From Chloroflexota bacterium (lineage in GTDB: Bacteria; Chloroflexota; Limnocylindria; Limnocylindrales; CSP1-4): a stretch of 45,066 nt of DNA. The translations under genes and the position numbers were made by a program. The stretch spans positions 1 to 45,066 of the forward strand of contig JALOOH010000022.1 of assembly GCA_025454515.1 (NCBI GenBank), read 5' to 3'. The notes under the pieces are model-generated. The model saw nothing but the letters and a program-made list of their open reading frames with translations. It was not told the DNA's origin and searched no databases. Below are positions 30,471-37,985 of the stretch, in pieces. Within the stretch, counting starts at the first letter, position 1, and each line of letters opens with the position of its first letter.

Positions 30471-31783
30471 CCGCCCCCGTCACCCCCTCCGCGACCCCCG
30501 CGTCTCGCGGTCCCGGCCGCCAGGCAGACCTCATCGCCCGCGCCGAGCGCCTCTTCCCCGGCGGCGTCAACAGCCCCGTCCGCGCCTTCCGCTCGGTCGG
30601 TCGGCCGCCGCTCGTCCTCGCCTCCGGCTCCGGTGCGCGCGTCCGCGACGCCGACGGTGTGGACTACGTCGACTACATCGGGGCGTGGGGCCCCGCGATC
30701 CTCGGCCACGCCCACCCGGCCGCGGTCGAGGCGGTCCGCTCGGCCGCCCTCGACGGGTTCGCGCTCGGCGCGACGTCACCGGGCGAGATCACGCTCGGCG
30801 AGGCCATCCGGGCCGCGATGCCGTCGATGGAGATGCTCCGCTTCACCTCCTCGGGCACCGAGGCCGCGATGAGCGCGCTCCGCCTCGCCCGTGGCGCGAC
30901 GGGCCGGCCGCTCGTCGTGAAGTTCGCGGGCGGGTACCACGGCCACTCCGACGGCCTCCTCGTGGACGCCGGATCGGGCGTCGCGACGCTGTCGATCCCC
31001 GGCAGCGCCGGCGTGACCGAGGCCGTCGCCGCGGGCACCGTCGTCGTCGCGTACAACGACCTCGAGGCCGTCCGGGCCGCGTTCGACGCGCACCCCGGGC
31101 TCGTCGCGGCCGTCGTCGTCGAGCCCGTCGCCGCGAACGTCGGCGTCATCCCGCCCGCGCCCGGGTTCCTCCAGGGGCTCCGCGAGGTGACGGCCGCCAA
31201 CGGCGCGCTCCTCGTCTTCGACGAGGTCATCACCGGCTTCCGCGTCGCGCACGGCGGCGCGCAGGCCCGCTACGGCGTGGCCCCGGACCTCACGGTCCTC
31301 GGGAAGATCATCGGCGGCGGGATGCCGGTCGGGGCGTACGGCGGCCGGCGGGACCTCATGGAGCAGGTGGCGCCGCTCGGCGGCGTGTACCAGGCCGGGA
31401 CGCTCTCCGGCCACCCGCTCACGATGGCGGCGGGAGCCGCGACGCTCGCGCTCCTCGACGCGGCCCTGTACGACCGGCTGGAGGCGTACGGCGCCGCCCT
31501 CGAGGCGGGGCTGCGCGACGCGGCCGCGGCCGCGGGCGCGCCGGTCGCGACCGCCCGGGTGGGAGCCCTCCTCACCGTCTTCTTCCGGCCCGAGCCGCCG
31601 ACCGACGCCGCCGAGGCGCTCGACGCGGACCGCGCCGCGTTCGCGCGGTTCTTCGGCGCGATGCTCGACGCGGGGATCCTCCTGCCGCCGTCGCAGTTCG
31701 AGGCGTGGTTCGTCGGGGCGGCCCACGGCGACGCCGAGCTCGCCGCGACGCTCGACGCGGCGGCTGCCGCGTTCCGCGCATGA
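30467..31783 (+). CDS. hemL: Glutamate-1-semialdehyde 2,1-aminomutase
   Basis: A 438-residue PLP aminomutase that turns glutamate-1-semialdehyde into aminolevulinate. Visible are LFPGGVNSPVRAFRSVG, FTSSGTEAAMSALRLARGAT, FAGGYHGHSDGLLVDAGSG, VFDEVITGFRVAHGG and the PLP lysine in LGKIIGGGMPVGAYGG (Lys280), followed by YQAGTLSGHPLTMAAG. The length and all motifs are normal. The first 20 residues are a variable extension. Confidence 0.95.
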   Translation: MTAPVTPSATPASRGPGRQADLIARAERLFPGGVNSPVRAFRSVGRPPLVLASGSGARVRDADGVDYVDYIGAWGPAILGHAHPAAVEAVRSAALDGFALGATSPGEITLGEAIRAAMPSMEMLRFTSSGTEAAMSALRLARGATGRPLVVKFAGGYHGHSDGLLVDAGSGVATLSIPGSAGVTEAVAAGTVVVAYNDLEAVRAAFDAHPGLVAAVVVEPVAANVGVIPPAPGFLQGLREVTAANGALLVFDEVITGFRVAHGGAQARYGVAPDLTVLGKIIGGGMPVGAYGGRRDLMEQVAPLGGVYQAGTLSGHPLTMAAGAATLALLDAALYDRLEAYGAALEAGLRDAAAAAGAPVATARVGALLTVFFRPEPPTDAAEALDADRAAFARFFGAMLDAGILLPPSQFEAWFVGAAHGDAELAATLDAAAAAFRA

Positions 31784-32958
31784 CGGCGGAGCGGGGCGCG
31801 ACGCGGAGCCGGCGCCGCCCGGCCGCCGACCCGGCCCCGGCCGCTGCCGCCGACCCGGCCCCGGCCGCTGCCGCCGACCCGGCCCCGGCCGCCCAGCCCA
31901 CCGCGCGGTACCTCCGCGCGGCCCGTCGCCTCCCGGTCGACGCCACGCCGGTCTGGTTCATGCGCCAGGCCGGCCGGTCCCTGCCCGAGTACCGCGCCGT
32001 CCGCGAGCGCGCCACCCTGGTCGAGATCACCCGTGACGCGGCGCTCTGCGCCGAGGTCACGATGCAGCCGGTCCGCCGCCTCGGCGTGGACGCGGCGATC
32101 CTCTTCGCGGACATCACGACGCCGTTCGCCGGGATGGGCGTGGCCTTCGACATCGTCGAGGGGCGCGGCCCCGTCCTCGAGCGGCCGATCAGGACCGCGG
32201 CGGACGTCGCCGCGCTCGTGCCCTTCGAGCCCGCCCGCGACGTCGCGCCCCTCCTCGAGGCGATCCGGCTCATCCGCGCGGAGTCGCCGGTCCCGCTCAT
32301 CGGCTTCGCCGGCGCCCCGTTCACGCCGCTCGCGTGCTATCTCGTCGAGGGCGGCCCCTCCCGCGAGTTCGTCCGGACCCGGACGCTCATGCACGCGGAC
32401 CCGGGGACGTGGTCGATGCTCATGAAGATCCTCACCGACACGACCGCGCGATACCTCCGCGCGCAGGTCGAGGCCGGCGCGCAGGCCGTCCAGGTCTTCG
32501 ACTCCTGGGTGGGCGGCCTGTCCCCGTTCGACTACTCCCGGTCGGTGGCGCCCTGGATGGCGCGACTGTTCGACCAGCTCGCGAGCCTCGGCGTCCCCAC
32601 GTGCCACTTCGGCACCGGGACTGCGGGGATCCTGCGGCAGCAGGCCGAGGCCGGCGGCGACATCGTGGGGCTCGACCACCGCATCTCCCTGGCGGACGGC
32701 TGGGCGCTCGTGGGCGACCGCGCGGTGCAGGGGAACCTCGACCCGGTCCTCCTCCTGGGCCCCTTCGATGCCGTGGCCGATGCCGCCCGCTGGGTCCTCG
32801 ACCAGGCGGCCGGGCGACCCGGCCACGTCTTCAACCTGGGGCACGGCGTGATCCCGGCGACCGATCCCGACGACCTCCGTCGCCTCGTGGATCTCGTCCA
32901 CGAGAGCCGCCCGGCCCAGCGCGACCACTCCGGCACATCGAACGGAGCGTCCCGATGA
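31780..32958 (+). CDS. hemE: Uroporphyrinogen decarboxylase
   Basis: A 392-residue enzyme that removes four acetate carboxylates of uroporphyrinogen III to give coproporphyrinogen III. Signature regions are PVWFMRQAGRSLPEYR near residue 57, ILFADITTPFAGMGV, GFAGAPFTPLACYLVEGG and the C-terminal FNLGHGVIPATDPDDL. The N-terminus carries about 25 extra residues made of ADPAPAAA repeats that are not part of the enzyme. ATGA overlaps connect it to hemL and hemH. Confidence 0.94.
   Translation: MTAERGATRSRRRPAADPAPAAAADPAPAAAADPAPAAQPTARYLRAARRLPVDATPVWFMRQAGRSLPEYRAVRERATLVEITRDAALCAEVTMQPVRRLGVDAAILFADITTPFAGMGVAFDIVEGRGPVLERPIRTAADVAALVPFEPARDVAPLLEAIRLIRAESPVPLIGFAGAPFTPLACYLVEGGPSREFVRTRTLMHADPGTWSMLMKILTDTTARYLRAQVEAGAQAVQVFDSWVGGLSPFDYSRSVAPWMARLFDQLASLGVPTCHFGTGTAGILRQQAEAGGDIVGLDHRISLADGWALVGDRAVQGNLDPVLLLGPFDAVADAARWVLDQAAGRPGHVFNLGHGVIPATDPDDLRRLVDLVHESRPAQRDHSGTSNGASR
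31825..31893 (+). repeat. 24-bp tandem repeat in hemE (ADPAPAAA)
   Basis: Two perfect 24-bp copies and a partial third of gccgacccggccccggccgc plus gctgcc-type ends encode a flexible Ala/Pro linker before the enzyme domain. It is likely a slippage-prone, variable segment. Confidence 0.85.
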
Positions 32959-33905
32959 CCACTCCCGCCGTCCTCCTCCTCGCCTACGGCAGCCCCGACT
33001 CGCTCGACCAGGTCGAGGCGTACTACACGGACATCCGCCGGGGGAACCCGCCGACGCCCGAGCTCCTCGCGGAGCTCACGGACCGCTACCGCGCGATCGG
33101 CGGCGGGTCGCCGCTCTCGCGGATCGTGGAGGATCAGCGCGCGGCGCTCGAGACCGAGCTCGCCCGCCGCGGCCGCCCGATCCCCGTGTACGCCGGCATG
33201 CGCCACATCGCGCCCCGGATCGCGGCCGTCATCGAGCGCATGGCCGACGACGGGGTGACCGACGCGGTCGCCATCCCGCTCGCGCCGCAGGCGTCGATGA
33301 GCGTCGAGGGCTACCGCCGCGCCGTGGACGCCGCGTGCGCCGCCCTCGGCGACCGTGCCCCGCGCATCGCGTTCGTCGCGTCGTGGTGCCGGGAGCCCGC
33401 GTTCATCGAGGGCCTGGCCGAGACCACCGGCGAGGCGCTCGCCCGCTTCCCCGACCCGGCCGCCGTCCGGCTCATGTTCACCGCGCACAGCCTGCCGCAG
33501 CGGGTCGTGGACGCCGGCGACGTCTACCCGGACGAGCTCGTCGCCACGTCGCGCCTCGTCGCCGACGCCCTCGGCCGGGAGGCGTACGACTTCGCGTACC
33601 AGAGCGCCGGCCGGACCGACGAGCCGTGGCTGGGCCCGGAGATCCTCGCTGAGATCCGCCGCCTCGCCGGCGACGGGGCGACCGAGCTCGTCGTCAGCCC
33701 CGTCGGGTTCATCGCGGACCATCTCGAGGTCCTGTACGACATCGACATCGAGGCGCAGGGCGTCGCCCGCGAGGTGGGGATCCACCTGGAGCGGCCCCGG
33801 ATGCTCGACGACGACCCGCACCTGGTCTCGGCGCTCGCCGGGATCGTCGAGCGGACGCTCCCCCCGACGGGCGCGGCCTTCCCGGCCGCCTCCGCCGGCC
33901 GCTGA
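32955..33905 (+). CDS. hemH: Ferrochelatase, coproporphyrin (CpfC) type
   Basis: A 316-residue iron chelatase. The N-terminus (LLLAYGSPDSLDQVEAYYTD, then IRRGNPPTPELL and RYRAIGGGSPLSRI) is close to Gram-positive HemH/CpfC such as that of Bacillus. The catalytic histidine is in FTAHSLPQRV (His178) and the conserved glutamate in FIADHLEVLYDID (Glu258). CpfC enzymes insert iron into coproporphyrin III rather than protoporphyrin IX, which implies that a later decarboxylation yields heme b. The assignment to CpfC is by sequence resemblance. Its ATG overlaps hemE (ATGA). Confidence 0.9.
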   Translation: MTTPAVLLLAYGSPDSLDQVEAYYTDIRRGNPPTPELLAELTDRYRAIGGGSPLSRIVEDQRAALETELARRGRPIPVYAGMRHIAPRIAAVIERMADDGVTDAVAIPLAPQASMSVEGYRRAVDAACAALGDRAPRIAFVASWCREPAFIEGLAETTGEALARFPDPAAVRLMFTAHSLPQRVVDAGDVYPDELVATSRLVADALGREAYDFAYQSAGRTDEPWLGPEILAEIRRLAGDGATELVVSPVGFIADHLEVLYDIDIEAQGVAREVGIHLERPRMLDDDPHLVSALAGIVERTLPPTGAAFPAASAGR

Positions 33906-33922
33906 CCCCAGGAGGATCCCTC

Positions 33923-35197
33923 GTGGACCAGACGATCGCGACCCACGCCGTCACGACCTCCGCCACCGCGCCCGCGCCCCCGACGAAGCCGCCGGCCATC
34001 CCCGGTCCGCCGTCGGGCCTCCGCGCCGGCCATCCGGGCGGCCACCCGGGGGCGATCCCCGGCGCCGGTTCCGTGCGCCCGACCGGCTACGTCTTCGGCC
34101 GCGCGCCGATGATGCTGTACTGGGAGATGACCCGGTCGTGCGGCCTGGTCTGCCGCCACTGCCGCGCCGAGGCCAACGCCGAGCGCCACCCCGACGAGCT
34201 CACGACGGCCGAGGGCGAGGCGCTCCTCGACCGCGTCCTCGGCTTCGGGGACCCGATGCCGCACGTCGTCTTCACCGGCGGCGACCCCCTCCGTCGACCC
34301 GACCTCCCGGACCTCGTCCGCGCCGCCCGCGCCCGCGGGATCGGTGCCTCGCTCGCGCCGGCGGCCACGCCGGAGCTCACCCGCGACGCCCTGCTCCGCC
34401 TGAAGGAGGCGGGAGTCCAGAACATCAGCCTCAGCCTGGACGGCTCCAACGCCGTCCGCCACGACGGCTTCCGCGGCGTGGAGGGCACGTTCGACCTGAC
34501 CGTGAAGGCGGCCGGCTGGGCGCAGGAGGCCGGGCTCCCGGTGCAGCTCAACACGCTCGTGACGAACGAGACGCTCGACGACCTGCCGGCGATCTTCGAC
34601 CTCTGCCCCAGCCTGGGGATCATGCGCTGGAGCCTCTTCTTCCTCATCAGCGTGGGCCGCGGCACGGACCTGCAGGAGATCAGCCCGGCCGAGAGCGAGA
34701 AGCTCATGGCCTGGCTGCTCGAGATCGGGAAGACCGCGCCGTTCCAGGTGAAGACGACCGAGGCGACGCACTACCGCCGGATCGCGATCCGGACGATGCA
34801 CGACCGCGGGATGACGGACGAGGAGATCGCGCAGACGAGCATCGGGCGCGGGTTCGGGATCCGCGACGGCAACGGGATCATGTTCATCAACTTCGACGGC
34901 GACATCTACCCGTCGGGCTTCCTCCCCGTCGCCGCGGGCAACGTCCGCCGCGACGATATCGTCGACGTGTACCGGAACAGCCCGCTCTTCCGCTCGCTCC
35001 GCGACGTGGCGAGCTTCAAGGGCCGCTGCGGCCGCTGCGAGTACAACGCCCTGTGCGGCGGCTCGCGCGCCCGCGCGTTCACGTGGACGGGCGACCCGCT
35101 CGAGACCGACCCGCTCTGCCCGTACGTGCCGCCGGCCGCGGACGATGTGGCTGCCGCGGCGATCGCCGCGGCCGCGACCGCGGCGCGCGCCGGGTAG
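33923..35197 (+). CDS. Radical SAM/SPASM protein, candidate coproheme decarboxylase (AhbD-like/TIGR04053-like)
   Basis: A 424-residue protein with a Pro/Gly-rich N-terminus. The radical SAM cluster motif is SCGLVCRHCRAEA (Cys73, Cys77, Cys80), followed by VVFTGGDPLRRPDL, ISLSLDGSNAVRHDGFRGVE and WSLFFLISVGRG. The SPASM region has CGRCEYNALCGGSRARAFTW and then GDPLETDPLCPY (Cys369, 372, 378, 399), the pattern seen in AhbD and NirJ heme-pathway enzymes. Start GTG 33923 is set by AGGAGG seven bases upstream, the first proper Shine-Dalgarno in an operon otherwise coupled by overlaps. It sits between hemH and hemY. No hemQ/chdC, hemN or hemF is present, so it probably removes the two propionate carboxylates of coproheme as AhbD does; this is inference. 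Confidence 0.75.
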   Translation: MDQTIATHAVTTSATAPAPPTKPPAIPGPPSGLRAGHPGGHPGAIPGAGSVRPTGYVFGRAPMMLYWEMTRSCGLVCRHCRAEANAERHPDELTTAEGEALLDRVLGFGDPMPHVVFTGGDPLRRPDLPDLVRAARARGIGASLAPAATPELTRDALLRLKEAGVQNISLSLDGSNAVRHDGFRGVEGTFDLTVKAAGWAQEAGLPVQLNTLVTNETLDDLPAIFDLCPSLGIMRWSLFFLISVGRGTDLQEISPAESEKLMAWLLEIGKTAPFQVKTTEATHYRRIAIRTMHDRGMTDEEIAQTSIGRGFGIRDGNGIMFINFDGDIYPSGFLPVAAGNVRRDDIVDVYRNSPLFRSLRDVASFKGRCGRCEYNALCGGSRARAFTWTGDPLETDPLCPYVPPAADDVAAAAIAAAATAARAG

Positions 35198-35225
35198 GGC
35201 GGGCGGGGCGGGGCCGGGGTCGCGC

Positions 35226-36734
35226 ATGCACGCGGTCGTCGTCGGTGGCGGGGTCACGGGCCTCACGGCCGCGTACGTCCTCGGCCGGGCCGGGATCCGG
35301 ACCACGCTGCTCGAATCGTCGGACCGCCTCGGCGGCAAGGTCCGCACCTTCACGGGCGACGGCTTCGTCGTCGAGGAGGGGCCCGATTCGTTCATCGCGG
35401 TGCGGCCCGCCGCGGCGCAGCTCTGCCGCGAGCTGGGCCTGGGCCCCGATCTCGTCGGGACCGTGGACCCACGGACCGTGTACGTCCTGCGCGGCGACCG
35501 CCTCGTCCCGATGCCCGACGGGCTCGCACTCGTCCTGCCGACGAAGTTCCTGCCCTTCGTGACCACGCGGCTGTTCTCGTGGCCCGAGAAGGCGCGGATG
35601 GGGCTCGACCTCGTCCTCCCGCGCGGCCCGATGGAGGGCGACGACACGGTCGGCCGCCTCCTCCGGCGACGGCTGGGGGACGCCCTTGTGGACCGGCTCG
35701 CGGGCCCCCTCGTCGGCGGCATCTACGGCACGTCGATCGACGAGCTGAGCCTCCTCGCGGTGATCCCCAGCCTGCGGGAGAACGAGCGCGAGCACCGGAG
35801 CCTCCTCCTCGCGAGCGTCGCGGAGGCGCGGCTGCGGAAGGCGCGCGAGAACGAGCGAGCGGCCGCCCGCGCGGCCGCGGACGCGGCAGCCGCGGCGGGC
35901 GGACCGGGCGGACCGGGCGGACCGGGCGGGCCGGGCGGACCCCCGCCGGGACCGGCGCCGCGATCCGTCTTCCTCAGCCTGCGCGGCGGGATGACGCGGA
36001 TGACCGACGCGCTCGCGACGGCCATCGAGGGCATGAGCTGCGTGGACGTCCGCCTCGGTGCATCGGTCGTCGCGCTCCAGCCCGCCGGCGGGGGCTCGCG
36101 CCTCCTCCTGGCGGACGGGAGCCGCCTCGACGCCGACGCCGTCGTCCTCGCGTCGCCCGCGCCGGCGACCGCCGACATCCTCGACGATGCCGCGCCGGTC
36201 ACGGCCGCCGCGCTGCGGACGATCAGGTACGGCAGCGCGACGATCGTGACGCTCGCGTACCGCGACGACCAGCTGACGCGGCCGATCGTGGGTCACGGGT
36301 ACGTCGTCGCCGCCGATGGCACGAACCCGCTCTCCGCCTGCACGATCACGTCCGGCAAATGGCCGGGACGCGCTCCGGCAGGCACCGTCCTGCTCCGCGC
36401 GTACCTCCGGACCGAGGGCGACGGCGCGCTGCCGGCGTCCGCATCGGACGATGAGGTGGCCGCCGCCGCGCGCACCGTCGTGGAGCGGACGCTCGGACCG
36501 CGCGGGGAGCCGATCGTCTGCCGCGTCGCTCGGTGGGAGGGCGCGATGCCGCGCTACACGCTCGGCCACCTCGACCGCGTGGCCGCTGCGGAGGCGGGAC
36601 TCGCGGGCCTCCCCGGGGTCGTCCTTGCCGGGGCCGCCTACCGGGGTGTGGGCCTGCCCGACTGCGTCACGCAGGCGCGAGCGGCCGCGGCCCGGGTCCT
36701 CGAGATGGCCCCGGGGGTCGCCGCCGCGGCCTGA
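35226..36734 (+). CDS. hemY: Oxygen-dependent (copro)porphyrinogen oxidase, HemY/CgoX family
   Basis: A 502-residue FAD protein that oxidises the porphyrinogen ring. The FAD motif is AVVVGGGVTGLTAAYVLGRA, then SSDRLGGKVRTF and EEGPDSFIAVRP; LVGGIYGTSIDELS and, near the end, PGVVLAGAAYRGVGLPDCV are family landmarks. With a CpfC-type ferrochelatase next door it more likely makes coproporphyrin III (CgoX) than protoporphyrin IX. A Gly/Pro repeat insert (about residues 225-242) interrupts the middle of the protein. It is the last gene of the heme operon, followed by a hairpin. Confidence 0.88.
   Translation: MHAVVVGGGVTGLTAAYVLGRAGIRTTLLESSDRLGGKVRTFTGDGFVVEEGPDSFIAVRPAAAQLCRELGLGPDLVGTVDPRTVYVLRGDRLVPMPDGLALVLPTKFLPFVTTRLFSWPEKARMGLDLVLPRGPMEGDDTVGRLLRRRLGDALVDRLAGPLVGGIYGTSIDELSLLAVIPSLRENEREHRSLLLASVAEARLRKARENERAAARAAADAAAAAGGPGGPGGPGGPGGPPPGPAPRSVFLSLRGGMTRMTDALATAIEGMSCVDVRLGASVVALQPAGGGSRLLLADGSRLDADAVVLASPAPATADILDDAAPVTAAALRTIRYGSATIVTLAYRDDQLTRPIVGHGYVVAADGTNPLSACTITSGKWPGRAPAGTVLLRAYLRTEGDGALPASASDDEVAAAARTVVERTLGPRGEPIVCRVARWEGAMPRYTLGHLDRVAAAEAGLAGLPGVVLAGAAYRGVGLPDCVTQARAAAARVLEMAPGVAAAA
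35901..35936 (+). repeat. 9-bp tandem repeat in hemY (GGP-G)
   Basis: Three perfect copies of ggaccgggc and one with a single change encode GPG GPG GPG units in a surface insert of HemY. Probably a slippage-generated linker. Confidence 0.85.
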
Positions 36735-36785
36735 CGCGGCGCCACGGCCGCGCCACCGACACGCCGACGCCCCACGGACGCGCGA

Positions 36786-36809
36786 ACGCCCCGGGCGATG
36801 CCGGGGCGT
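36786..36809 (+). terminator. Hairpin after the heme operon
   Basis: ACGCCCCGG-gcgatg-CCGGGGCGT, a perfect 9-bp stem with a six-base loop 51 bases after the hemY stop. Probable operon terminator, without a long T-tract. Confidence 0.6.
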
Positions 36810-36831
36810 CGTCGGTCATGTGATCTCGAGC

Positions 36832-36850
36832 GCCGGCCGCCACGGCCGGC
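36832..36850 (-). terminator. Hairpin downstream of the minus-strand small ORF
   Basis: GCCGGCCG-cca-CGGCCGGC, a perfect 8-bp stem with a three-base loop, about 35 bases past the stop of the 43-residue ORF on the minus strand. It may end that transcript. Confidence 0.4.
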
Positions 36851-36884
36851 ATGGCGCGATCCCTCGACGGGGACCGGGCGGACC

Positions 36885-37016
36885 CTAGTGCAGGCTGTGC
36901 GGCCCGTGGAGCATCCAGTCGTCGGCCGCGGTGCCGCGCGCGGAGTCCGCGGCCAGGTTCGCGCCGAGGAACGCGACGCCGGCGGTGATCGTGATGAGAG
37001 CGATCGCGATGAGCAT
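36885..37016 (-). CDS. Putative small single-pass membrane protein
   Basis: A 43-residue ORF whose first half is a strong hydrophobic helix (MLIAIALITITAGVAFLGAN) followed by a short polar tail ending in HGPHSLH. The ATG at 37016 has no clear ribosome site; a GTG at 37073 would add 19 residues. It is supported by the hydrophobic pattern, by a promoter-like sequence upstream (37108-37137) and by a hairpin downstream. No family is known to me. Confidence 0.4.
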   Translation of the reverse strand: MLIAIALITITAGVAFLGANLAADSARGTAADDWMLHGPHSLH

Positions 37017-37107
37017 GGGTATCGTCCGTTCCAGCGTGGGGATCAGTGGGGCCGGCACGGGCTCGTCCAACACGAGCGGGCAGCAGCCACATCGATCCGA
37101 CGCCCGT

Positions 37108-37137
37108 GATTCTGACTGGTACGGACCAATCGGTCAA
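37108..37137 (-). promoter_or_regulatory. Promoter with overlapping dyad, TetR-operator-like
   Basis: Minus strand: TTGACC (37137-37132), 18 bases, then AGAATC (37113-37108). The spacer contains inverted repeats GACC-aatc-GGTC (37124-37135) and TGGT-acgg-ACCA (37116-37127). The spaced dyad looks like a TetR-family operator. It points at the small membrane protein ORF; no TetR gene is in the window. Confidence 0.4.
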
Positions 37138-37255
37138 GCGGCCGGAGGTCCCGGGCCGAGGTGCCGACCGGCTCCCGCGAACCGGCGGACCAGCCTCGTC
37201 CCTCCCCCGCGCGCAGCCCGGCCGACCACCGGCAGCGGGCGCCCGCCGGGACGTC

Positions 37256-37651
37256 TCACGCCGGCTCGACCCGGCGCACCGTCGTGACGCGGTCGAGCGA
37301 CCGATCGAATGACGCGACGACGCCCAGGCCCGTCCGCTCGGCGCAGGCGACGAGATACGCTTCGGCGAAGTCGAGCCGGTGCACGTCGTACACCTCGACA
37401 GCCCGCTGGAGCAGGTCCGCGTCCTGGACGCGGATCGGCGGGAACGCGAGCACCGAGCGCAGGATCGCAGCGACCCGATCGCGCGGCGTCTCGTAGTAGG
37501 ACTCGAGGACGCACGCGAGCTCGGCGAGGATCAGGTCCGGCAGGAGGACGCCGTCGGCGCCGGCGAGGTAGCGGGTCGCGCGGGCCGCCTGCTCCGGCGG
37601 GTCGCCCGTGAGATGGCGGACCAGGACGTTCGTGTCGACGAACGCGGTCAC
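37256..37651 (-). CDS. vapC: PIN-domain toxin (VapC family)
   Basis: A 131-residue PIN-domain ribonuclease-type toxin. The acidic metal-binding residues are in FVDTNVLVRHLTGD, ILAELACVLESYY, HRLDFAEAYLVACAE and VASFDRSLDRV. The GTG start at 37651 overlaps the antitoxin stop (GTGA), the standard VapBC layout. VapC enzymes usually cleave tRNA or rRNA; the target is unknown. Confidence 0.88.
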   Translation of the reverse strand: MTAFVDTNVLVRHLTGDPPEQAARATRYLAGADGVLLPDLILAELACVLESYYETPRDRVAAILRSVLAFPPIRVQDADLLQRAVEVYDVHRLDFAEAYLVACAERTGLGVVASFDRSLDRVTTVRRVEPA

Positions 37652-37896
37652 CGCCGACGGCGCCCGCGCGCGGCGTGCACGTCGCGGACGATGTCGTCCC
37701 ACTGCGTGCTGCGCCTGGCCGCGGGGATCTCGACCGAACCGGCCAGCGCGAGCAGGTCCGGTGTGCGTGCGATGACCGCATGGTCACCCTCCACGCGGAA
37801 GACCACGCGGTCGCCCTCCACGAGCGAGAGCGCCTCCCGGACCGCGTGCGGGATCGTGACCTGGCCCTTCGAGGTCAGTCGCGCTGCGATCTCCAC
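37648..37896 (-). CDS. vapB: AbrB/MazE-type antitoxin (VapB)
   Basis: An 82-residue protein with the swapped-hairpin AbrB DNA-binding fold: ARLTSKGQVTIPHAVREALS, then EGDRVVFRVEGDHAVIA. The C-terminal tail (AARRSTQWDDIVRDVHAARG) should bind and neutralise the PIN toxin. The GTG start has AGGAGG six bases upstream. An 8-bp inverted repeat in the promoter is a likely autoregulatory site. Confidence 0.88.
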   Translation of the reverse strand: MEIAARLTSKGQVTIPHAVREALSLVEGDRVVFRVEGDHAVIARTPDLLALAGSVEIPAARRSTQWDDIVRDVHAARGRRRR

Positions 37897-37909
37897 GGCG
37901 CCCTCCTGT

Positions 37910-37935
37910 TCCTTACTGTCTCTCAGAAGTAAGGA
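37910..37935 (-). promoter_or_regulatory. VapB operator (inverted repeat TCCTTACT-N10-AGTAAGGA)
   Basis: Perfect 8-bp arms separated by ten bases, 14 bases upstream of the vapB GTG, in an AT-richer stretch that must contain the promoter. This is the usual place for toxin-antitoxin autorepression by the AbrB-type antitoxin. Confidence 0.6.
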
Positions 37936-37952
37936 TAGCAGGGATCGATCGC

Positions 37953-37985
37953 CGCCCGGTCACCGCCCGGTCACCGCCCGGTCAC
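37953..37985. repeat. 11-bp tandem repeat, three perfect copies (cgcccggtcac)
   Basis: Three adjacent identical copies directly after the pabB stop codon, between pabB and the vapBC operator. Each copy contains the TGA of one frame on the minus strand, so slippage there would not extend pabB. Confidence 0.85.

Noticed and set aside
37256-37896. vapBC as evidence for a mobile element
   Set aside because: No integrase, transposase, attachment site or inverted terminal repeat is visible around it, and base composition does not stand out apart from the operator.
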